64,000 bases of DNA from Paraeggerthella hongkongensis (lineage in GTDB: Bacteria > Actinomycetota > Coriobacteriia > Coriobacteriales > Eggerthellaceae). Below are positions 25,354 to 34,677 of the stretch, in pieces. The position numbers and the translations under genes are program-made. Below the pieces are notes generated by a model. The model was not told the origin of the DNA and did not search any database. It was given only the letters and a program-made list of their open reading frames with translations. The stretch covers positions 227,045 to 291,044 of the forward strand of contig NZ_PPTQ01000001.1 in NCBI RefSeq assembly GCF_003340345.1, written 5' to 3'. Each line of letters opens with the position of its first letter. The stretch's first letter is position 1.

Positions 25354-26334
25354 TCATCGGTCGAGATCGAGAGCGCCCGACCCTTCGACGTTCACGGTTC
25401 CCTGGATCATCGCGCCGGATGCCCCGAAAGCGTACCATTCTCCGTCGATGCTTCGGCACGTCGAGCGCGCCATCGCCCCCGACTCGTCGAGCCAGTACCA
25501 CTTGCCGCCGTCGAGCAGCCATCCGGTCCGCATCGCGCCCGACGCGTCCAGGTAGTACCATGCTCCGTCCACCTCCGCCCATCCCGTGGCCATGGCCCCG
25601 GAGCCGGTCAGGTAGTACCGCTTGCCGCCGACGCTCTGCCAGCCGGTGAGCATGCGGCAGTCGTCGCCGAACAGGTACCACTTGCCGTCGACCAGCTGCC
25701 AGCCGGTGAGCGCGTATCCGTCCGCCCCGAAGCGGTACCACGCGTCGAGCGCGAGCCATTCTCCGGCAGGCCAGGAGCCGTCCGCCCGCCTGTACCACCA
25801 GCCCTTCCCGTCGCGCACCCATTCGCCGGACGCCCCGGCCATCCTGTCGTACCACTCGCCGGCGCGGCGCATGTACTCCGCGTTCTGCGACCCGGCCAGC
25901 TCGCCGGGACAGAGCGTCGCCGACCAGTGGCTGTGAGGGAACACGTTGGCCATCCACTCCGGGCGGCCGAGCCCGTACTTTCGGCATATAGCCGCCACGA
26001 GGTGCGCCCCAGCCTCCAGCGCTGCCTCGCCGACCGTCCACGGCCAGCTGCCGTCGTTGGCGTGCTCGACGCTTACCGTGTTCGGGTTCGCCCAGTCGTT
26101 TCCGCACGCCCAGGCGGTGTCCCAGTCGTTTACGAGCTGACCGACCGTGCCGTCCGACTGCACGGCGTAGTGGGCCGACGTCGAGCTGTTGAGCCACGTC
26201 CTGTAGCAGTCCTCGATGCTCAGGTCGCCCGCCATGTGGTGGATCGTGACCGCCTGGATGGAGCCGTGCCTGCCGCGGGTGAAGCTGCGCGGCAGGATCA
26301 TCTCCACGTCTGCGTTCAGGCCTTCCCAGTCCAT
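25354..26334 (-). CDS. Endolysin: N-acetylmuramoyl-L-alanine amidase with cell-wall-binding repeats
   Basis: The 326-residue protein starts ATG after AAGGAGGAGTAGG. Residues 20-150 are an amidase_2 domain: AVTIHHMAGDLSIEDCYRTW with the first zinc histidine, GTVGQLVNDWDTAWACGN, VSVEHANDGS, and HSHWSATLCPG with the later zinc ligands. From about 185 on there are at least seven tandem cell-wall-binding repeats of roughly 20 residues, each built on GW...DGKWYY or a close variant, as in choline-binding-like lysins. It cleaves peptidoglycan at the end of the lytic cycle. Last gene of the late operon. Confidence 0.93.
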   Translation of the reverse strand: MDWEGLNADVEMILPRSFTRGRHGSIQAVTIHHMAGDLSIEDCYRTWLNSSTSAHYAVQSDGTVGQLVNDWDTAWACGNDWANPNTVSVEHANDGSWPWTVGEAALEAGAHLVAAICRKYGLGRPEWMANVFPHSHWSATLCPGELAGSQNAEYMRRAGEWYDRMAGASGEWVRDGKGWWYRRADGSWPAGEWLALDAWYRFGADGYALTGWQLVDGKWYLFGDDCRMLTGWQSVGGKRYYLTGSGAMATGWAEVDGAWYYLDASGAMRTGWLLDGGKWYWLDESGAMARSTCRSIDGEWYAFGASGAMIQGTVNVEGSGALDLDR

Positions 26335-26335
26335 C

Positions 26336-26689
26336 CTACTCCTCCTTCTCTCCCGCCTCCCCGCCAGGCGATGCGAGCATCTTACCGACGGGGCTGTCCC
26401 TGATGTCGGGGTTGAGCACGCACAGGTTCTCGACGATGCTCACGACTTCGGTCAGGATGACGAACACGCACACCGCGCTCACAGCCGGAACCGATATGCC
26501 GAGATCGGCCACGCTCGCGGCGAACTCCAAGAGGTACGCGAGCGCGATGAGGCCGAAGAACCCGGCCTTGTGCCACAGCCCCTCCCGCATCTTCCCGCTT
26601 TTCAGCGCGCCGGCCTTGACGGCCCCCGCCACTCCGGTCGCGACGTCCAGCGCCATGCACAGGACCGTCGCTATCAGCAGATTCTCCAT
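26336..26689 (-). CDS. Phage holin
   Basis: ATG 26689 behind AAGGAGAGACA gives 117 residues. The N-terminal helix contains LLIATVLCMALDVATGVAG, including the Asp and the TG of the phage_holin_4 family, followed by a short basic loop (KSGKMREGLWHKAG) and a further two hydrophobic stretches (FFGLIALAYLLEFA, VPAVSAVCVFVILTEV). It forms membrane lesions that release the endolysin. Its TAG is one base from the endolysin start. Confidence 0.9.
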   Translation of the reverse strand: MENLLIATVLCMALDVATGVAGAVKAGALKSGKMREGLWHKAGFFGLIALAYLLEFAASVADLGISVPAVSAVCVFVILTEVVSIVENLCVLNPDIRDSPVGKMLASPGGEAGEKEE

Positions 26690-26784
26690 TGCTTGTCTCT
26701 CCTTGTCTCGTTTTGCTTTGAAAAGCCCAGCAGGGCTTGCCTCGTCGATTTTCCGGTGTGGTTTTGCGTTCGAGCGAACAGGAC

Positions 26785-26919
26785 CTATCCGGCCGCTTCC
26801 TCGTCCTCTGCGGCCTCGTCTGCGTCCAGGAGCGATTGCACGCCGCCTCGCCAGAGCGCAGGGACGTTCTCGATTGCCCACTTGCCGTTCTTCACCAGGC
26901 TGTAGTAAACCTTGATCAT
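26785..26919 (-). CDS. XkdX-like small phage protein
   Basis: AGGAGGAATCATC lies before ATG 26919. The 44-residue product begins IKVYYSLVKNGKWAIENVPA then LWR, matching XkdX-type peptides (YY.LvK.G..tie.VP..WR), followed by an acidic Glu/Ala tail. Such peptides lie between tail-fibre and holin genes in many siphoviruses; their function is unknown. Position and motif make it a real gene despite its size. Confidence 0.8.
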   Translation of the reverse strand: MIKVYYSLVKNGKWAIENVPALWRGGVQSLLDADEAAEDEEAAG

Positions 26920-26944
26920 GATGATTCCTCCTGTCCTTTCCTGC

Positions 26945-27217
26945 TTATTCGCCCGCTACGAGAGCGCCGAGCTCGGCGACCGCAACCATCAAGTCCTCGA
27001 TGCTCGCAGAGCCGTTCGCCAGTATCCCTGGAGCGCCCGCCCGCTCGACGTACACCGCGACCTCCTCGTAGTCGTCGTCCGCCCACGCGAACTTCTCCAC
27101 GTCGTCGGGCGGGACGGCTCCCTTCCTGACGACTATGGTCGGGGACAGCGTCCCGGCCGACAGGTCGGGGTTGGCTATCTCGTTCCCGTTCTCGTCGACG
27201 ATCCTCATGCCGGCCAT
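26945..27217 (-). CDS. Small phage tail-associated protein, unknown
   Basis: ATG 27217 stands eight bases after GGAGG, giving 90 residues. The protein is acidic, with a strand-rich start (MRIVDENGNEI), a central WADDDYEEVAVYVERAGAPG, and a helix at the C-terminus (IEDLMVAVAELGALVAG). It lies between the fibre gene and the XkdX-like gene, a slot used by small tail or fibre accessory proteins in Firmicutes and Actinomycetota phages. No known family recognised. Confidence 0.75.
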   Translation of the reverse strand: MAGMRIVDENGNEIANPDLSAGTLSPTIVVRKGAVPPDDVEKFAWADDDYEEVAVYVERAGAPGILANGSASIEDLMVAVAELGALVAGE

Positions 27218-27222
27218 GCCCA

Positions 27223-30200
27223 TCACCTCCATGTTCCGGTAACGTAGTAGTGCAGGTACACCGTTCTCGAGTAGTTGCCGACGCTCAGGACGAAGAACTT
27301 CGGGGCTTTGTCTCCGAACACCGTGTGCACGCCGGGCCAGAACGCTCCGCCGCCCGGGTCCTCGATGACGACGTCTGCATGCACGAGATTCGTAAGGGCG
27401 AACGGGAGGGCGTGGCCTCCGCGCATCGTCCCGTCGTACGTCATGCCGCCCCACTGCATGTTCGTGGACGTCGGCGTGGACGTTGCGCCCCAGCACTCGG
27501 CGAACCCCGACGCCCACTTGCGCCACCGCCAGATGCCGCTCGTGCCCTGGGCCACCACGAAGTCGGCCATGTTGCCGCCGTTGAGCCTGAAGGTGCCCGA
27601 CGCCTCCACGGCCCCCTTCAGGAGCACGCCGCTTCTGTTGCACGCGACGCCGGAGTCGTAGGGCTGCACGGTCCCGTCGGAGAGCGTCCGGCAGGCGGCG
27701 AGCGCGATCGAGCCTGGGGCCATGACCGCCAGCTGGTCGGTGCCCGCGTAGTAGGCTATCGCCCCCTTGCCGCCGCAGAGCTTGATGACCGCGTTCGCAG
27801 AGTTGGCCGCAAGCTCCAGGAGCCCCGCTTTGAGGCGCGCGAGCACGGTGGTGCCCTGCCTCACCGAGACGCTGTCTCCGTCCACGTACACGTTGCCGCC
27901 CGACGGGCTGCCGATCGTCGCGGTCGATCCGTAGATCGGCGCGTTGCACGCCTGCCAGGCGGTTCCGTCGTACACGAACGGCACGGTTGAGCCGGGAACC
28001 CAGAAAGCAGCGTTCGCTCCGTTTATCATGATCCGCTTCGCGCCCGATCCGTTCACGTCGAGCGTCGGCAGGCTCGCCGTGTTGGAATGCGAGAACGTGA
28101 CGGCGACGGCCGCTCCTGGGTACAGCGAGAAACCCGCCACGTCGGAAACCGCCTTCGCAGCCGTCGCAGCAGCAGTTGAACACGTACCGTACAGCGTCTT
28201 TCCGTCTGCTCCGTCTTGCCCGTTTGCTCCCGGCTTTCCCTGCGGGCCTTGCTCTCCCTTTATCTTAGTCCATGCGTACATAGACGGAGTTGAGCTGTCC
28301 GCTTGCGCATGGTCCGTGTACTGGCCTATATACAGCTTTCCGGTGCTGTCCGTTGTCGAGAAGCCGGACGTGCCGTCTGCGCTGTTAGCGTATGCTATAT
28401 GGAGGTACGGCGTCTTTCCGTCCTCTCCCGGCTTTCCGGGCGTTCCGTTCGCGCCGTCAGCGCCCTTTATCTTGCTCCATGCGTACTTGGATGGGGTGCT
28501 GCTGTCTTCCTGCACGCTATCGACGTACATTCCTATATAGGCGCGGTCGCTTTCGTTCAAGCTGAAATCAACGGTTCCGTCCGCGCTGTTCGAATAGGCT
28601 ATATGGGTATAGCTCGACACGCCAGGCTTGCCGTCCGCACCGGGCTTGCCAGGCATGCCCTGCGCGCCGTCTTCGCCCTGCAAGCCTTGAAGCCCCCGCT
28701 CTCCACGGTCGCCCTTGTCGCCCTTGATCCTGGTCCAGGTGTAGAGCGCCGGGTCGATCGGATCGGCCTCGGTCGAATCCACGCACGTGCCCATGTAGGG
28801 GCCGGGCGTCTCGGACATGGGGTCGCCCGTGGGCGATTCCGACCACTTGACGTGCAGGTAGCTCGGAGCGCCGTCCGCTCCAGGAGCGCCGGGCACGCCG
28901 TCCTCGCCGCTGGATCCAAGCGTGCGCGCCCACGAGTAGGCGTCCGGGTCCGCGGGGCCGTCTGGAGATCCGTTCGAGCATATGCCCATGTAGGCGGTGT
29001 CGGCCTGCGGGGCCTCGGTCATAGGGACGCCGTCTGGGCTTGCGGAGAACCTGATGTGCACGTAGGCGCCGTGCAGGTCCGCCAGAGCGTCGAGGGCGCT
29101 TTGAGCCAAGCCGGCCGCGTCCTTGGCGATCTTGTCGACGGCCTCCGCCTTCTCGGCCGCGTCCTTGGCCGCCTGCCCGATGGGGGCCATGGCGTCGTAC
29201 GCGGAGTTGATGGACGCGTTGAGCCTGCGTATCTGCCTGTTCGTCTCCCCGGTGAGGGAGTCGAACGTCGTTCCGAGCGTGTAGACCGACCGCGACGGGT
29301 CGAGCAGGTCAGGCTCGATCTTCGACACGAGCATGTACCCGTCGAACCCGTGCGGCCTCGACCTCACGCGCACGAGCTCCCCGACCCTGAGCGGCTTGAA
29401 CCTCCCGACCGCCATCATAGCCATGTCGACGAGCTTCGCCTCGATGGTCGTCTTCGGCTCCACGTGCGGGCGCAGCGCGGCCGCCGCCGAATCGCACAGC
29501 CCCTCCACGGTCCCGGCGTCGGGGTTCGAGTACTGCATCTCGATGACGCCGTAGCGCTCCGCCGCCTCCCTGTGGACCAGGACGTCTCCTTCCTTGCAGA
29601 AGGCGGCGTCCTTCGGGTACGTTCCGTCCGGCATGGACTCGAGCGTCAGCCCGTCTTTCCCCTCGGGCCGGACGGCGGTGAACAGCCCATTGGTCGTGTC
29701 GGTGCGCGCGAAGTCGAGCAGGTTCTCCCCGAAGTCGATCACCTGGGCGTTGACGTCTGAGCACTCGGCCAGGTAGTCGATGTAGCGGACGCCTCCGCTT
29801 CGCCTGACGAACAGGTACCCTCCGAGCCGCTCGATCAGCTTGTCCTGTATCTCGCTCGACACCGTGGGAAGCTGCGAGGATTCCCGAAGTATGTGGTTGT
29901 TCCTGTCAAGCGCCGCCCCGTTGTTGACCCCGACGACGAACCGGCGCGATGAGTCCACGCGCTCGTTGTACTGTTCGATGAGCCATGAGAAGTACCCGTC
30001 GACGGAGCTCGGAGCCGTGAGGGGCTGCTTTCCCGGGACAGTCGAGTACGGTCGCACCAGCACGTCGCCGAGGTAGGCGAGCTCGCCTTTGCACGACACC
30101 CTGCCCGAGAGCAGGAAGTCGCTGCTCCTCTCGTAGACGAACCCCGCCCACAGCATCTCGTCGTCGAGCCACACCTCGACGGGGTTCGACCTGTCCCTGT

Positions 30201-30354
30201 CCTTCAACATGCTCTTCAGAGGATGGCCCTCGGGGATCGTGAACTCGCACCATCCCGCCGCGTTCGCCTCCATCCCCATGCGGATGTCGGTGAGCGCGTG
30301 CTCGTCCCCCACGGGGTCGTGGAGGTACTGCCCGCCGTACTTGACGCGCCACAT
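27223..30354 (-). CDS. Phage tail/baseplate protein with collagen-like modules and receptor-binding-like end
   Basis: The 1043-residue protein starts one codon behind the preceding stop. Residues 1-370 resemble the base of siphovirus tail-tip proteins (WRVKYGGQYLHDPVG...). From about 410 four modules follow, each with a conserved Y(L/T)HI(A/K)(Y/W)..S(P/A) segment and ..Y.W(T/S)(R/K)IKG, joined by Gly-X-Y collagen-like linkers (GADGANGTPGKPGEDGKTP-type). The last 110 residues (GIWRWRKWASGFAECWGAT) look like the head domain of fibre proteins and are related to the next gene upstream. Likely host recognition and tail tip. Confidence 0.85.
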   Translation of the reverse strand: MWRVKYGGQYLHDPVGDEHALTDIRMGMEANAAGWCEFTIPEGHPLKSMLKDRDRSNPVEVWLDDEMLWAGFVYERSSDFLLSGRVSCKGELAYLGDVLVRPYSTVPGKQPLTAPSSVDGYFSWLIEQYNERVDSSRRFVVGVNNGAALDRNNHILRESSQLPTVSSEIQDKLIERLGGYLFVRRSGGVRYIDYLAECSDVNAQVIDFGENLLDFARTDTTNGLFTAVRPEGKDGLTLESMPDGTYPKDAAFCKEGDVLVHREAAERYGVIEMQYSNPDAGTVEGLCDSAAAALRPHVEPKTTIEAKLVDMAMMAVGRFKPLRVGELVRVRSRPHGFDGYMLVSKIEPDLLDPSRSVYTLGTTFDSLTGETNRQIRRLNASINSAYDAMAPIGQAAKDAAEKAEAVDKIAKDAAGLAQSALDALADLHGAYVHIRFSASPDGVPMTEAPQADTAYMGICSNGSPDGPADPDAYSWARTLGSSGEDGVPGAPGADGAPSYLHVKWSESPTGDPMSETPGPYMGTCVDSTEADPIDPALYTWTRIKGDKGDRGERGLQGLQGEDGAQGMPGKPGADGKPGVSSYTHIAYSNSADGTVDFSLNESDRAYIGMYVDSVQEDSSTPSKYAWSKIKGADGANGTPGKPGEDGKTPYLHIAYANSADGTSGFSTTDSTGKLYIGQYTDHAQADSSTPSMYAWTKIKGEQGPQGKPGANGQDGADGKTLYGTCSTAAATAAKAVSDVAGFSLYPGAAVAVTFSHSNTASLPTLDVNGSGAKRIMINGANAAFWVPGSTVPFVYDGTAWQACNAPIYGSTATIGSPSGGNVYVDGDSVSVRQGTTVLARLKAGLLELAANSANAVIKLCGGKGAIAYYAGTDQLAVMAPGSIALAACRTLSDGTVQPYDSGVACNRSGVLLKGAVEASGTFRLNGGNMADFVVAQGTSGIWRWRKWASGFAECWGATSTPTSTNMQWGGMTYDGTMRGGHALPFALTNLVHADVVIEDPGGGAFWPGVHTVFGDKAPKFFVLSVGNYSRTVYLHYYVTGTWR

Positions 30355-30807
30355 CTAGACCCTGCCCCTCGCTTCGATGGAGAACTTCGGGTTCGTCACC
30401 GTCTCCTGCATGGCGGAGTACAGGCAGAACGCGGGCGACTGGCTCGTCGTCGACTCGCTCGTCTTGGAGACGAACGGCCAGTTGCCGGAGCTGTCGCAGC
30501 CCTCGAACTCTATCTTCACGGACGGCACCTCGGCGAAGTTGAACGGGTACGCCGAGAACCTCATGGCTGACGTCGCCCACAGCTCGCCCCATCCGCCGAA
30601 CGCCTGGGACGGGAACGTCTTGCGGCGGATGCGGCACACGGCGGTGCCGTCGCTCCACTTCTCCCATTCCCATTCGCCCGACTTCCCGCTGTCCACGACG
30701 TACTTCTTGCCGAGCTTGTCGATCTTATTGCTGTTTCGGTTGAAAACAGCCGGATCGATGTAGTCGGATCCGTTTATCTCCTCTAATCCCAAATTGGCCG
30801 TTGCCAT
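30355..30807 (-). CDS. Phage fibre head-domain-like protein
   Basis: The 150-residue protein has a short leader (GSDYIDPAVFNRNSNKIDKL) and then SGEWEWEKWSDGTAVCRIRR, an aromatic pattern that closely parallels GIWRWRKWASGFAECW in the C-terminus of the downstream fibre protein, followed by similar strand spacing (FSAYPFNFAEVPSVKIEFEG). It may be a stand-alone receptor-binding or fibre-tip domain. It is packed between Dit and the fibre gene with directly abutting stop and start codons. Confidence 0.7.
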   Translation of the reverse strand: MATANLGLEEINGSDYIDPAVFNRNSNKIDKLGKKYVVDSGKSGEWEWEKWSDGTAVCRIRRKTFPSQAFGGWGELWATSAMRFSAYPFNFAEVPSVKIEFEGCDSSGNWPFVSKTSESTTSQSPAFCLYSAMQETVTNPKFSIEARGRV

Positions 30808-31683
30808 TTACAGATCACTCCAATCGTATGATACGAACGCCTCCGTCTCGTCTCCGAGCGGCGTCTTGTAGCGAAGCTCCGCCCATCTCGTCCCGCTCTC
30901 GTCGCTCCAGCGGGACCCCGCCATGTCCTCCCACGTCTTCGAGCGCATGAGGCCCTGCCCGTTGAGCGCGCGCAGCTCGTCCCACCTCATCGACCCGGCC
31001 GCGTTCCACGTCGTCGCGTGCCCCTCTCCCTCGGCGAGCTCGAACCAGCACGTGTTGATCACCTCGAAGCTGTTGACGTACATCTCGTTCCACCCTTGCT
31101 CGAACAGCACGTCGTTGAGCCTCCACGTCCCGGCCGGGACGGTCTGCGCCTTCCCGCCGAACTCGATCCTGCAAGGATGCGAGCATTCGATCGTCGGGCG
31201 CACGGGACGCCGCCCGCACTCGAAGCGGAACATCCTGCCTCCGCTCGCGTCGAGGCGGTACGTCTGCGTCCCCTTGGTTTTCCACGGGTCGGCCTCGACG
31301 TCGACCTTGAAGTAGCCGATATGCGCCTTGCTGTAGTACTCGTCTATCGAGAAGCGGCCATGGTAGGTGTACCCCGGGTCCATCGTCAGCGAGTAATCGA
31401 GCCTCCGCCCGTGGAGGAAGTTCGACGCCTCCGTCTTGATCCGCTCGAACATCTCCGGCTCGATGACGCCGAACACGAACGACTGCTTCCTGGCCCCGTA
31501 CGCGACGTCGCCCGTCATCGCCTCGGTGAGGTCTATCGACCCGCTGCCGCCCGGAACGTCGACCAGGTAGGTCTTCGGAGCCGGAGGGGACAGCGTGCAG
31601 TCGTCGGACATCACCATGCCGAACCGCTCGAACAGGTCGACGCCTCCGACTATGATTCTGTTTTTAGGGTTTATAGCCTCCAT
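30808..31683 (-). CDS. Distal tail protein (Dit), siphovirus
   Basis: The 291-residue protein lies directly after the tape measure, the canonical Dit position. Its first third contains TYLVDVPGGSGSIDLTEAMT, a hallmark of the siphovirus Dit/tail-component family, followed by a typical pattern of short strands (YTYHGRFSIDEYYSKAHIGY then VDVEADPWK). It would form the hexameric ring joining tail tube and baseplate. Confidence 0.9.
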   Translation of the reverse strand: MEAINPKNRIIVGGVDLFERFGMVMSDDCTLSPPAPKTYLVDVPGGSGSIDLTEAMTGDVAYGARKQSFVFGVIEPEMFERIKTEASNFLHGRRLDYSLTMDPGYTYHGRFSIDEYYSKAHIGYFKVDVEADPWKTKGTQTYRLDASGGRMFRFECGRRPVRPTIECSHPCRIEFGGKAQTVPAGTWRLNDVLFEQGWNEMYVNSFEVINTCWFELAEGEGHATTWNAAGSMRWDELRALNGQGLMRSKTWEDMAGSRWSDESGTRWAELRYKTPLGDETEAFVSYDWSDL

Positions 31684-31686
31684 CCT

Positions 31687-34035
31687 CTACCACCTCCCCA
31701 GGTTTTCCGCCCTGGCAAGCTCGACGCCCATGGGTTTGGCGATAGAAGACGCCAGCTTCTTTCCGTCGACGTACACGGCGACCTCGCCGCCTCCTGCCGA
31801 GCCGATAGCGGCTACCATCGCGTCGTACACGTCTTCTTTCGTGAGCGAGCCGTTCTTGTTTGCCGAGATTGCCATCCCGCTCGATGCCGCATAGCCGGGC
31901 GATGACAGCCTCGGGGCCGAGATCGCCATGTTCGAGAACGGCGCAGCGATCGCGTCTGCTACTTTCGCAGCGGCGCTCACGGTACCGACTCCCATCGCGG
32001 CCATCGACTTTGCGACCGATCCGGCGGCGGCGTCGATGCCATCCGCAGCTCCGAGCGGCACCCATTTGAAGGTCGCCTTCATGACCTTTGACGGCGACGC
32101 GATGCCGAAGAAGCTCTTCACGGCGTCGAGCGCACCGGAGCACACGTTTACGATGGCGTCCCAAACAGCACCCGCTGCGTCGCGGACGCCCGACACCATC
32201 CCTCGTACCATGTCGCCGGCTGCTGACGCCATCTGCCCGGCGAACCCGGCGACCTTTCCAGGAAGGCTCGATACGAAAGAGATCACGTTTCCGACGAACT
32301 GGGATCCTGCCGTCGCCGCCTGGCTCGCCATCGACGCCGCCCACGACGCTGCAGCAGATACAGCAGACGAGAGGAATCCCGACACCGATCCTGGAAGCCC
32401 GGCAAAGAACGACACGACGCTGCTCACGAACCATGATCCTGCCGCCACGGCCTGCGCCGCCATCGAGGACGCCCATGCGACCGCGTCTGCGACCGCCTGG
32501 TCGAGCCACGACTTGACGAGCATAGGGAGCTGCGAGAAGAAAGCGCCGACGTTCGTCACGAACTGGTTCACCGATTCAGGCAATCCTGCAAGGAACTCGA
32601 CGAACCCGGTGAACGCGTCGATGGCGAATGTGGCGGCCTGCACGATTCCTCCGAAGAGGGCGACGACCAGCGACAGGGCTGCCCCGAGCACGGTGCCGAG
32701 GAAGTCGGCGACAGGCTGAAGCGCCTCGTACATGCGCTGCGCTGCCCCGAGAAAGTCGCCGATCATCGGAGCAAGCTGCTCCAATGCCGGGATCACCCAC
32801 TGGCCTATGGCGCTTCCGAGGCTCTCGAGAAGCGTCGACGCGGTCGAGAACGCTGCCGCCAGCGTCCCCGCGAACTGAGCTGCTACAGGGGCGAACGCGT
32901 CGACGAGGCGTCCTATCCACTCTTGCGCCGTCGCGATGGCCGACGGGAGTTTCTCGCCTATCTCCGACACGATCGGGCCGAACGCTTCCTGCAGCGACCC
33001 TGTCGCCGCCGCGATGGAATCCTGCATTCCTTGCGGAAGCGAGCCCTTCACGGTCTCGAACGCGGTCGAGAACATCGTCCCCAGCGACGCAGCAAGCTCC
33101 GGACCTACTTTTGCGACGAGCTGCGGTATCGAACCCAAGGCCGTCCCTAGGATGCGACCGAGCCTCGGGATTATGTTCCCAGCGGCCGTGACGACGGAAT
33201 CGACAAGCTGGCCGGTCAGCGCTTCGAGGTCGGCGTTCTCGTCGGCAAGCCCGGTGAGCCAGTTCGAGTAGGCGGCTTTCGCCATCGCAACAGATCCTTC
33301 AATGGTGGCTGCGGCCTCCTGCGCGGTGGTGCCTGTGATGCCCATCTCCTGCTGCACCACGTGGATGGCTTCCACGATGTCGGCGTAGGAAGAGATGTCG
33401 TAATTGATTCCCGATATCTTCTCGGCATCGTCGAGCAGGCGCTGCATCTCCTCCTTTGTTCCTCCGTAGCCTAGCTTGAGGTTGTCGAGCATCGTGAAGT
33501 TCTGCTTCGCGAAGCCTTGGTACGCGTCGGTGATGCGCCCCATGTCGGTGCCCATCTTGTTCGCGTTGTCCGACATGTCGGTGATCGCCATGTTCGCGTA
33601 CTCGACGGCGGCGTTGGTGTCGCCGCCGAGGCTCTGCAGCAGCGACGCGCTGAACGACGTAGCCTGCTCCATGTACTGGTTCGCGCTCATGCCGGCCGTC
33701 TTGTACGCGCCGGCAGCGTAAGCCTGGAGCTTCCCGCTGCTCTCCTTGAACAGCGTGTCGACGCCTCCAACCAGCTGCTCGTAGGATGCGTAGCTTTCGA
33801 GCGCGGATCCGGCAACCTTTGCGACGCCGGCGACGGCGGCAGCAGCCGCTGCCACGAGCGCTGCGAGCCCTGCTTTTGCCGCCGTTGCCGCCGCTCCTCC
33901 GAAGCTTCCTCCGAACGACTTGCCGACCGAGTCCCCGGCGCTGCTCGCGTCGACTGATTTCAGCTGCGCGGCGATGTTCGCCTTCTTCAGCTTCGGGTAC
34001 AGCGCGACGTACGCGCTAGCCAATTCGCTTGCCAT
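31687..34035 (-). CDS. Tail tape measure protein
   Basis: The 782-residue product is very rich in Ala, Ser and Gly and has the tape-measure layout: an N-terminal ELASAYVALYPKLKKANI, a helical PhageMin_Tail-type region to about 250 (YASYEQLVGGVDTLFKESS, MSANQYMEQATSF), then long hydrophobic stretches (residues 430-500) and repeated AAxAWAxSMAxQAxxAGS segments. At about 94 bases per tail nanometre it predicts a moderately long flexible tail. Its start overlaps the tail-chaperone T frame by 20 bases. Confidence 0.93.
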   Translation of the reverse strand: MASELASAYVALYPKLKKANIAAQLKSVDASSAGDSVGKSFGGSFGGAAATAAKAGLAALVAAAAAAVAGVAKVAGSALESYASYEQLVGGVDTLFKESSGKLQAYAAGAYKTAGMSANQYMEQATSFSASLLQSLGGDTNAAVEYANMAITDMSDNANKMGTDMGRITDAYQGFAKQNFTMLDNLKLGYGGTKEEMQRLLDDAEKISGINYDISSYADIVEAIHVVQQEMGITGTTAQEAAATIEGSVAMAKAAYSNWLTGLADENADLEALTGQLVDSVVTAAGNIIPRLGRILGTALGSIPQLVAKVGPELAASLGTMFSTAFETVKGSLPQGMQDSIAAATGSLQEAFGPIVSEIGEKLPSAIATAQEWIGRLVDAFAPVAAQFAGTLAAAFSTASTLLESLGSAIGQWVIPALEQLAPMIGDFLGAAQRMYEALQPVADFLGTVLGAALSLVVALFGGIVQAATFAIDAFTGFVEFLAGLPESVNQFVTNVGAFFSQLPMLVKSWLDQAVADAVAWASSMAAQAVAAGSWFVSSVVSFFAGLPGSVSGFLSSAVSAAASWAASMASQAATAGSQFVGNVISFVSSLPGKVAGFAGQMASAAGDMVRGMVSGVRDAAGAVWDAIVNVCSGALDAVKSFFGIASPSKVMKATFKWVPLGAADGIDAAAGSVAKSMAAMGVGTVSAAAKVADAIAAPFSNMAISAPRLSSPGYAASSGMAISANKNGSLTKEDVYDAMVAAIGSAGGGEVAVYVDGKKLASSIAKPMGVELARAENLGRW

Positions 34036-34677
34036 CGCGAGCCTCCTTCCTCGGCATCGACAGCCTTCTCTCGTACTCTTCCTGCGTCATGGACGCGGAG
34101 CGCTTCTTAGGAGCCTCCCTCCAAGGCGGGACAAGTTGGCCGTCCTTGTCGCGCCACGAGTTGAGCAGGTTGAAGAGCATCCACTCGGCGTCCGTCCACT
34201 GCGTTTCCGGGTTGATCTTCGCCAAAGTGAGCGAGCCTCTCGGCAGGCTGCGGGACAGAGACGCCGCATGCCTGACCGACACGCTCCCTCCCACGTCGTC
34301 GATGCAGACGCCGTAGTACCTCTGGAGGTCGGCTCTAAGCTCGTCCGGGTACTTGCGGCGCACCTCGGCGAAGAAGATCAGTTTTTTGCCTCTCCTTCGT
34401 TCATCTTCGCCATGAGCTCGTTGAAGAACCCGGTCATGGACGTGGCCGTAGTCACTCCCGCCTTGTTCGCGAGCGCGTTCTTCACCTTCGGGTACTGGTC
34501 GCCGAAGACGCGCTTGCACAGCTTCGGGAACGCGAAGATGTTGCCGTCCTGCATCTCTCCGAGAAGCTCCACTACCTCGATGTCGTTCATCACCTCTTTG
34601 TCGACCGCAACGTCGATTCCCTTTACGTTTACGGTTACGGGCGTTTCGTTCGCCTTTGCTTTGCCGTTCGTCGCCAT
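34016..34677 (-). CDS. Tail assembly chaperone fusion protein made by -1 frameshift
   Basis: Translation would begin at ATG 34677, slip back one base at 34381-34387 and continue to 34016, for about 220 residues. The T part after the slip reads KKLIFFAEVRRKYPDELRAD and ends ...EARDGKRIG; it has no ribosome binding site of its own in good position. Such G-GT fusions are conserved among siphoviruses, where the fusion loads the tape measure into the tail tube. The order (tail tube, G, GT, tape measure) is the conserved one. Confidence 0.75.
34378..34677 (-). CDS. Tail assembly chaperone G
   Basis: The 99-residue product starts MATNGKAKANETPVTVNVKG and ends ELMAKMNEGEAKN at a TGA at 34378-34380. 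It is the short form of the chaperone made without slippage. It lies immediately after the major tail protein (they share one base) and overlaps the T frame. Family recognition rests on position and the shift site more than on sequence. Confidence 0.8.
   Translation of the reverse strand: MATNGKAKANETPVTVNVKGIDVAVDKEVMNDIEVVELLGEMQDGNIFAFPKLCKRVFGDQYPKVKNALANKAGVTTATSMTGFFNELMAKMNEGEAKN
34381..34387 (-). other. A AAA AAC slippery heptamer
   Basis: On the minus strand GCA AAA AAC TGA contains the heptamer A AAA AAC in the zero frame just before the stop of the G gene, the classic X XXY YYZ form for -1 frameshifting. The -1 frame is open for another 120 codons. A purine-rich stretch (GAAGGAGAGG) stands just upstream and may act as a stimulatory Shine-Dalgarno-like element. 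Confidence 0.8.

Noticed and set aside
28200..28950. Repeats resembling a CRISPR array
   Set aside because: They are in-frame codon repeats for Gly-X-Y linkers within one fibre gene, not spacers of constant size.
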